From Haliclystus octoradiatus (taxonomy: Eukaryota > Cnidaria > Staurozoa > Stauromedusae > Haliclystidae), in NCBI GenBank assembly GCA_916610825.1, contig OU744447.1, positions 20,119,563 through 20,183,562 of the forward strand: a stretch of DNA of 64,000 nt, read 5' to 3'. Of the stretch, positions 58,096 to 64,000 are shown in pieces (position 1 is the stretch's first letter; each line of letters opens with the position of its first letter). Made by a program: the position numbers and the translations under genes. The notes beneath the pieces are model-generated. The model made no database searches. It was not told the DNA's origin and saw only the letters and a program-made list of their open reading frames with translations.

Positions 58096-61000
58096 ATGAT
58101 GGAATTTTATATCAAATGTTCCGTATTTTTCTTAATTTATACCCGACAAGTAACAGGATCAACTTCGACTGAGTTGCAACTGTATGCAGCAGTTCATGGG
58201 TATATACTTTCTGGTCCTTCACTTTCAGAAAATATATCAACGGATGCTACGTCATGTACAATTTTGTGTACATCAAACAAGAATTGCTTGTCAGCCAATT
58301 TTTACACAAATGGAGATAATCAGCTGGTTTGTTCATTATCAAATGCTACGAAGTGCAAAAATGAAAGCAATTTGATTGCGAAAGAGAATGCTGTTTATTT
58401 TGAGATGCAGGTGGGTTTCTTAATGTTTTACAGTTTCTAATATTTTCACAATACAAGTATCTGACATCGTTGTCATCACATGTGTAATAATTCAATTCCA
58501 TCACGACTGGTTGGCCCTAGTGGACATAAAGATACTAAAACTGATTTAAGAATTATGAATACAAAGATATGTTGACCATCAACTTTAGTTTAACAACGCC
58601 TTCATTTACTGATATAGATTTCCTTCAAACATGAATAGCTGGTTTTTAGTAGCAACTTAAAGTAACTCTTTTAAAATAGATTCTGTTAGTGCCATGTCAG
58701 ATAAATATTTTTATTCCAATTACTAGCAAAAGCCTTCTCAACTGCACAATGTCTATTAATTCATCAATTGGCGCATTCATGAATAATGATTCAGCATCTT
58801 CTGAAACTAGGTCACCCGTCAATATGTTATAGATAGTTTCAAATGTGATTCGTGTTTTGCGAAATATGTCGGTTACACCTGCTTACACTTGCGAAGGTCT
58901 GCTGGTTACGCACATGTTAATCAATAACACCGAAGATTCGTTTCTGGGGACAATTTTTAAGTTCTTAAAAAATGCAAAGATAAGTTTGACTATTTTATTC
59001 ACGAAATGCTTGCAGTCAGGCAAATCAAACATAACACCCAGTCTCATAAAATCCCGGCTTTTCCCCGCCGCATATTGAAAACATGTTGTTATTGTCTTTG
59101 CATGAAATAATTTATTGTTATCTAACGACATCCCGTTTTAAAATTATAGCTAGAACTTTAACATTTTTAAACCCATGTATTTTACATACTTTTTCTTATT
59201 AGATACATTTCTAAAGATAACATGAGCAATTTCGAAAGTTCAAAAACATCTATTTGATCGCCTATTTTTATTAGAAACACAATTAAATTTATTACAATCA
59301 TTATAAGATTGATAAGAAGACAAGCGGTAGAATAGACGTAGTCTCGCGACGTTTCGTCTTACAATTTTATGACATATTCAAGCGGATAAAATTAAAAGGA
59401 TAGAAATTTAAAATACATGAATATTTATATTTCTCAACCGTTAAAAGTAAATTTATAATTATGTGCATAAGCATTAAACAAATTTGACAAGTATATCTTT
59501 GTGCACTTCAATTTTCCATCAATTTCACATAATTATTTGCAATTTTGTGCATTTTTACTTTGTAGAACTGTGTCGGTTGTGTGAGAGATGGTATGTATTA
59601 ATTACTAATCAGTAAATTAGTCACATCGATTGTTTTATTGTGTTACATAACCGATCCATTCGTTGTCATAATCAGATAGTCAGAATCTTAACTTATAACA
59701 TTTATACATATTTACCAGTGAGCAGATGCTATGAAAAATGAAGTACAATATTCATATTAGATTGATTATTTAGATACACAAAGTAATCTAGATATTTAAG
59801 ATGAAACTCAATTATGGATATATATATAGAGGAACAAAATTATAAATCAATGGTCTCTGGTCTAAGACATGTTCGTCCTTGCCAATTAGTTACTCATGAG
59901 AGACCTTCTGATGTAGTTGCAAGCAGATTCCCGAATAAATAACTCAGTGATTTACTAAATCCAATTTAGAATCCCAATCATAATTATAGGTTAACCTACC
60001 AGAAGTACAGGATGTAAATTTCTACGAGTAAACTTCACGAAAGTAAAAAATGTAGCATGAATGTAACATACTAGTTTTCTTTGCCAATTTCTCACAGATA
60101 GTTTTACAAGCATAAAAAGTTGAATCTGTAAGGCAATTTACAAAATATTTCGTTAGTTTAAAAGAAACATCTGCAGTTTCAACAGACATATGCAATGACA
60201 AACACGTAAGGTTTAAGAAAGAATGTCTTTTTTACGAAACATGTAAAACCAGTCATATAATGTGTTGTTTTAGGATAAAAAGTAAAGTTTACAGACAAGT
60301 TTCAAAATATAAGCTTTTGTTAAGTATTTTTCTTATGTCATATAAATAGGAAATAAATAATACCGGATTTAGGAAAAGAGATATTATGACATAACATGCA
60401 GTCATTTTTTAAATACGAAGCATTTACAAGTTCTAGTTGTATTTTAAGGAAGTTTTAGTTCAGCCAAAACTAAGGAGAAACTAACCGCAAAGCAGGTATA
60501 AATCTAAGTAATATTCTTTGAATACAGCCACTGTAATATATTAATAAACTTTCCTCTAGAATATATAACTATAGTTCTTATGTTGAAGAGCATTTTAGTC
60601 TCCATCATCCTCCAAAAATATCAGATCGAAAAAAGACACAAAGCATCTTCGCAGAAAGCTATTGAATAATCAGACGACACCCTCAAATTTCCCGCAAATC
60701 ACCTTCATTGCTATTAAATTCTCATTGTGAGAACGATGAGAATTTATTGCATTTTACAATGTCAATTAGACATTAAAATGAATGGAAATCAGCCTATAAG
60801 CATTATACGTGTCTTGAGAATGATTTTGACAATCTTCGCTTCTGTTGAGTTGAAGGCGATGGTTTAAAATTTCAATAAGATCACGCATAGCAATTAATTT
60901 GAACATTCCAATAACATTTCAAAAGGTAGCACTTCACCAACTTCAAGTGACATGAATGATTTTTTGCTATTGTGAGAGTATAAAACGTTGTAACTCTACC

Positions 61001-62628
61001 AGGTCACCTTTTTGTTATGATAAGGGGACTCCTCAAATTCATTTATTTAATGTTGTGTGGCATGTTATCATTCAAAAGAAAACAATTGAACAATAATGAA
61101 CTTGTTCTCTTCTACTTCAGTTAACCATTTTTTCAAAATTTATGATTTAAGCTTCACGATTTAAGGTTTGTTTTAAATTTTATGTTTTTCCGTAAAATAT
61201 TCTTGATTTCATTTCGAATAATGTATATTTCAACTCATAAAGCCTAATCAGTAACGACTTTGAATCAAGAATAAACTATTATTTTGTCAACGTATTAGTT
61301 ATAAATTAACATTTCCACAAGGAAGATTATTTTTTGATTTCTTGGTCAAGCTATAAAATGAAAATGACTTCTTTGATAATATTTTATTTTCCCGATTCTT
61401 TCCGCCATACCAAACAATTGTATTTTGCTCCGAATGTTTATTCTGACACAAACCGTCACATAGAAATTTAACTCAGGCAGTGTTACTAGTTTGAAAAGAG
61501 ACTTTGAACATTTACCAAATCACACTTAAATTAGCTGGAAGTAAACTTACAGTATATTAGGATAACGCATTTGAATGACAACTAAAGTTATTTCTGAATT
61601 TTATCTTATCAAGCAATTGGCGCACAGTTTCCGATGAGCTATTGATATTTGGCTCACGAGAGGCATGTAAAGAGAAAACGAGAAGGCATCACAAAATTAC
61701 GAGTTTCCTTTGCGAGTAATTTTCGCCTTCTCGTTTCTCATAAAATGCTTTAGAAAATTTCTGAGCAAATTGGAAATTCGCATTCGTGATATCAAGTTCG
61801 AACTGCTAGATAGATTGTATTTCGAACCTAGTTTTGCTATCCCACTCACAAGAGTGATGTAATCCCTTAATAATCAACTTTAAACTATTTTGTTCTAGTT
61901 ACTACTTATTGGAGTGAATGGAGTCCAAAAAGAAATTCAATGGGGGTTTTCATTGATCAAATTCAAAGACGAACATGTATAAACAACGGTTGTAAAAAGG
62001 TACAGTGTCCTGGGGAAAATTGGCATCAGATTACATGCAATCCAGGAGAATGTCAAAGTAAGTGCCTTTGGGCCTAACGCTGCCAAAATGTGCAGATCAG
62101 CGAATGGGAAAGTTCTAAACGGCGATAGCTTTTTCTCTGCTACTTTTGTTTCGACTAATAACCAACACTTTCTAGCATCTAGCTTTGATATTTCCAAGCT
62201 ATAATATGTTCTCCTTGAAAGACAGATTACTAGGTTATTCATCAAACAGCACGTCAATCATTCAAAAGTGTGTTTTCAAAACCATTATCTTGTTGATGAG
62301 GCATGGAATTATTCGTACGGTGTAAATCATTTCATCATTTTTCATTCTATCGTAATGCTGAGATTTAGTGCTACACTGCAGCGGCACGGTGCTAAGCAAC
62401 GATGATCTCATGCAGCATATTTCAAATTCCTGTCCCTTATCTGGTGATATGATTAGCTTGAAACTGTTCCCCTAGAACTCCATTATTTCGTAAGTTTCAA
62501 TTTCAAGTTGTAACAGCTGCTATATTGCATTCCAGGTTTCAAGAATCTAATGTCATCAAGCGGTACAGTAAATGTAGATATAAACTCACGTAAAACTGCA
62601 ATGAAAACATTGGCTGTTGAAGGTGGAC
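58096..62628 (+). CDS. Secreted PAN/apple and thrombospondin-1-like protein, partial (3' exons beyond window)
   Basis: Exons: 58096-58410, 59566-59590, 61899-62057, 62536-62628, GT/AG with matching phases. Exon 1 starts MMEFYIKCSVFFLIYTRQVT, a signal peptide, then a cysteine-spaced module (CTILCTSNKNCLSANFY ... LVCSLSNATKCKN) that resembles a PAN/apple domain. The tiny exon 2 gives NCVGCVRD. Exon 3 has YWSEWSPKRN, QRRTCINNGCKK, VQCPGENW and TCNPGECQ, a thrombospondin type-1-like repeat. Exon 4 (SFKNLMSSSGTVNVDINSRK ... LAVEGG) could begin a fucolectin or discoidin-like module. The next exon was not found before the window ends. Such modular proteins are usually extracellular and adhesive or immune-related, which is inference. 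Either of the first two ATGs could start it. Confidence 0.75.
58690..59400 (-). mobile_element. Possible Penelope-like fragment in the PAN/TSP1 gene intron
   Basis: The minus strand near 58740-58800 reads ESLFMNAPIDELIDIV, close to the SLFTNVP--E-IDIV block of Penelope-like RTs. Upstream is a frame with LPDCKHFVNKIVKLIFAFFK (58883-59131). At 59350 a phrase GACGAAACGTCGCGAGAC resembles the 3' core of a decayed hammerhead of the kind found at these elements' ends. The order fits a 5'-end-to-RT fragment. It is strongly decayed. Confidence 0.35.
59600..61890. other. Long intron without recognisable content
   Basis: AT-rich intronic DNA between exons 2 and 3 of the PAN/TSP1 gene. No coding or repeat structure stands out by eye. 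Confidence 0.5.
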
Positions 62629-64000
62629 GTAAGTTTTATTTTACTCATCGAAACAGTTGATTTGTTTGTTCGATATTTTTTATCAACTGTATTATGTATA
62701 TACTAGCATTGAGCCGTGTAGATTCAGTACTGGACCTTGGATGATACAACTTTCAGATTACTAAAAAGTAAAACTAATTGAGCAATTGTTACACTCTGAG
62801 AACGTGTAAAATGTAAGTCCGTGAATTTAAGAAGTTTAAAACAGTTTTTGTCTCACTCGAATATTGTCTGATAGAACTTGACCTTTTTATGCTATTTAAC
62901 ATGGTGGTTCCAGGATTTCCCTGACAAGAGCGCTAGCTGAAGAGGGGGCTACATTTACAGAAAATATTTAAAAAACTGCTTGAAATAGAAAACGGTTTCT
63001 GAAATACAAAACTGTTTCCCAGAAGTCGAGACAGAAGACCCTCTACAGAATTATAACCTCAGTCCCTTCTAGTGTCACCCCTGATCTTAAAGATTATAAT
63101 CTGAGTTTAACTCAGTTGACTTCTACCATGTAACTTGTCATTCACTGGGCATTCATCAAAGTATTCTTTTGTGTCATTGAGTTTTCAATCAAAATCCAGA
63201 TATGTCTGACGCACAAAATAGTAGTACTGTGATTTCAAACGCGTTTCCATAACCGGAATTATACCTGTATGGCTCTGTCTGAGCATGAATTACATGCTGT
63301 ATGATTTTAATGTCATCATCCTATTTTTATCGTTGCCATAAGTGAATTTAATTTCATACTGTAATTGTTTTCAGGCCCTATGCCCGTGGGCATTTCTATA
63401 CGTCAGCTATACGAGGATGTGTGATTTTTGAGCAGTGCCTTTTCCGGATTCATGTAATTCTGCGCTTTCAATATTGAAAATTTCCTAACTTTTCCTTTGC
63501 TTTGGTCTTAAAAACATGAAATTTTAGGGTCTTAATTCTCGCATGCTGTCAAATTTTACCGTTCTCCCCGAATTCTGAAAATACTGAGCCTAGCCCCGCA
63601 TAAAAACTATTTAAGTCCCCACAGGGCCGTATGTTACAGTTATTGTAGTATCCTAACCTGTAATTGCATGCTATATGATGATGTGTTTTCTTTTCCGAAA
63701 ATAACTTAATAATATATACAGTACTCAAAAGACAGAAAATGACAATACTCATCAAATCAAATCAAGTCATATATATTATATATACTATCTTAATTATCAG
63801 ACAATTTTAGATCATTTACCCTATAGCAATATAGATAGAAATGGATTCAAATACCATGGACAGAATCTATTCCATAACAATCTGATAAATATTACATGAT
63901 GATATATAATTTATATGCACATATAGATTTTCTTGATCCTAACAATTCCAGCAAGTAGGCCTGCGTTTTTCATGCAGTCTATCAAAATAGAGCTCGTTGA
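62629..64000. other. Downstream intron of the partial gene, to the window edge
   Basis: The next exon of the PAN/TSP1 gene was not identified. A possible acceptor near 63374 (TTTTCAG|GCCCTATGCCC) is followed by a stop in the required phase after 16 codons, so it is doubtful. Otherwise AT-rich DNA. Confidence 0.4.

Overview
This is a low-GC, intron-rich animal (metazoan) nuclear window. Three host genes could be assembled exon by exon with GT/AG junctions, consistent phases and clear family similarity, and a fourth is cut by the right edge. They are a TRAM1-type translocon protein (+, 13166-23146, 11 exons, 370 aa), the axonemal inner-arm dynein light chain p28/DNALI1 (-, 24566-27972, 8 exons, 264 aa), an SDF2-type MIR-domain protein (+, 41198-47398, exons 2-7 found, signal-peptide exon not found) and a secreted PAN/apple plus thrombospondin-1-like protein (+, from 58096, partial). 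Short palindromic motifs such as taggcctac, abundant MITEs, a tyrosine-recombinase retrotransposon and Penelope-like remnants suggest a marine invertebrate, perhaps a deuterostome such as an ascidian or echinoderm. I cannot fix the species.

Layout. 1-13.1 kb is accessory DNA: a hAT-type MITE with an 8-bp target duplication (814-1724), dispersed TCATGAAC-rich palindromic repeats, several fold-back elements, a TIR element inserted inside another TIR element (7602-9235), and a hairpin with arms of about 446 bp (9427-10370). 13.2-23.1 kb is TRAM1. Its introns hold a LINE, a perfect 36-bp-arm hairpin, a MITE, a tRNA-derived SINE and a Ty3/gypsy fossil. 24.6-28.1 kb is DNALI1, tail to tail with TRAM1, with an X-box-like site upstream. 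29349-35536 is a whole-looking Ngaro/DIRS-type element with gag, RT-RNase H and tyrosine recombinase frames and textbook split direct repeats (A1 ... B1-A2-B2). It sits inside the inverted repeat of another transposon. 36.4-38.2 kb holds two MITEs. 38.56-40.08 kb is a decayed Penelope-like GIY-YIG element followed by a hammerhead-ribozyme motif. 41.2-47.4 kb is SDF2, followed by a convergent candidate exon with an IQ-like motif (47602-47878). 48-55 kb is again repeats (fold-backs, MITEs, a minisatellite, a second LINE copy). 55-57 kb holds fossils of unclear or Ty3/gypsy origin. 58-62.6 kb is the PAN/TSP1 gene, cut by the window edge.

The host genes do not form an operon or one pathway. TRAM1 and SDF2 both act in the ER secretory route, DNALI1 is ciliary, and the last gene is a secreted or extracellular protein. 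The most informative parts beyond the genes are the intact Ngaro architecture, the ribozyme motif behind the GIY-YIG element, the nested insertion with a readable empty site, and the large hairpins. No CRISPR, rRNA or plausible functional tRNA gene was seen.
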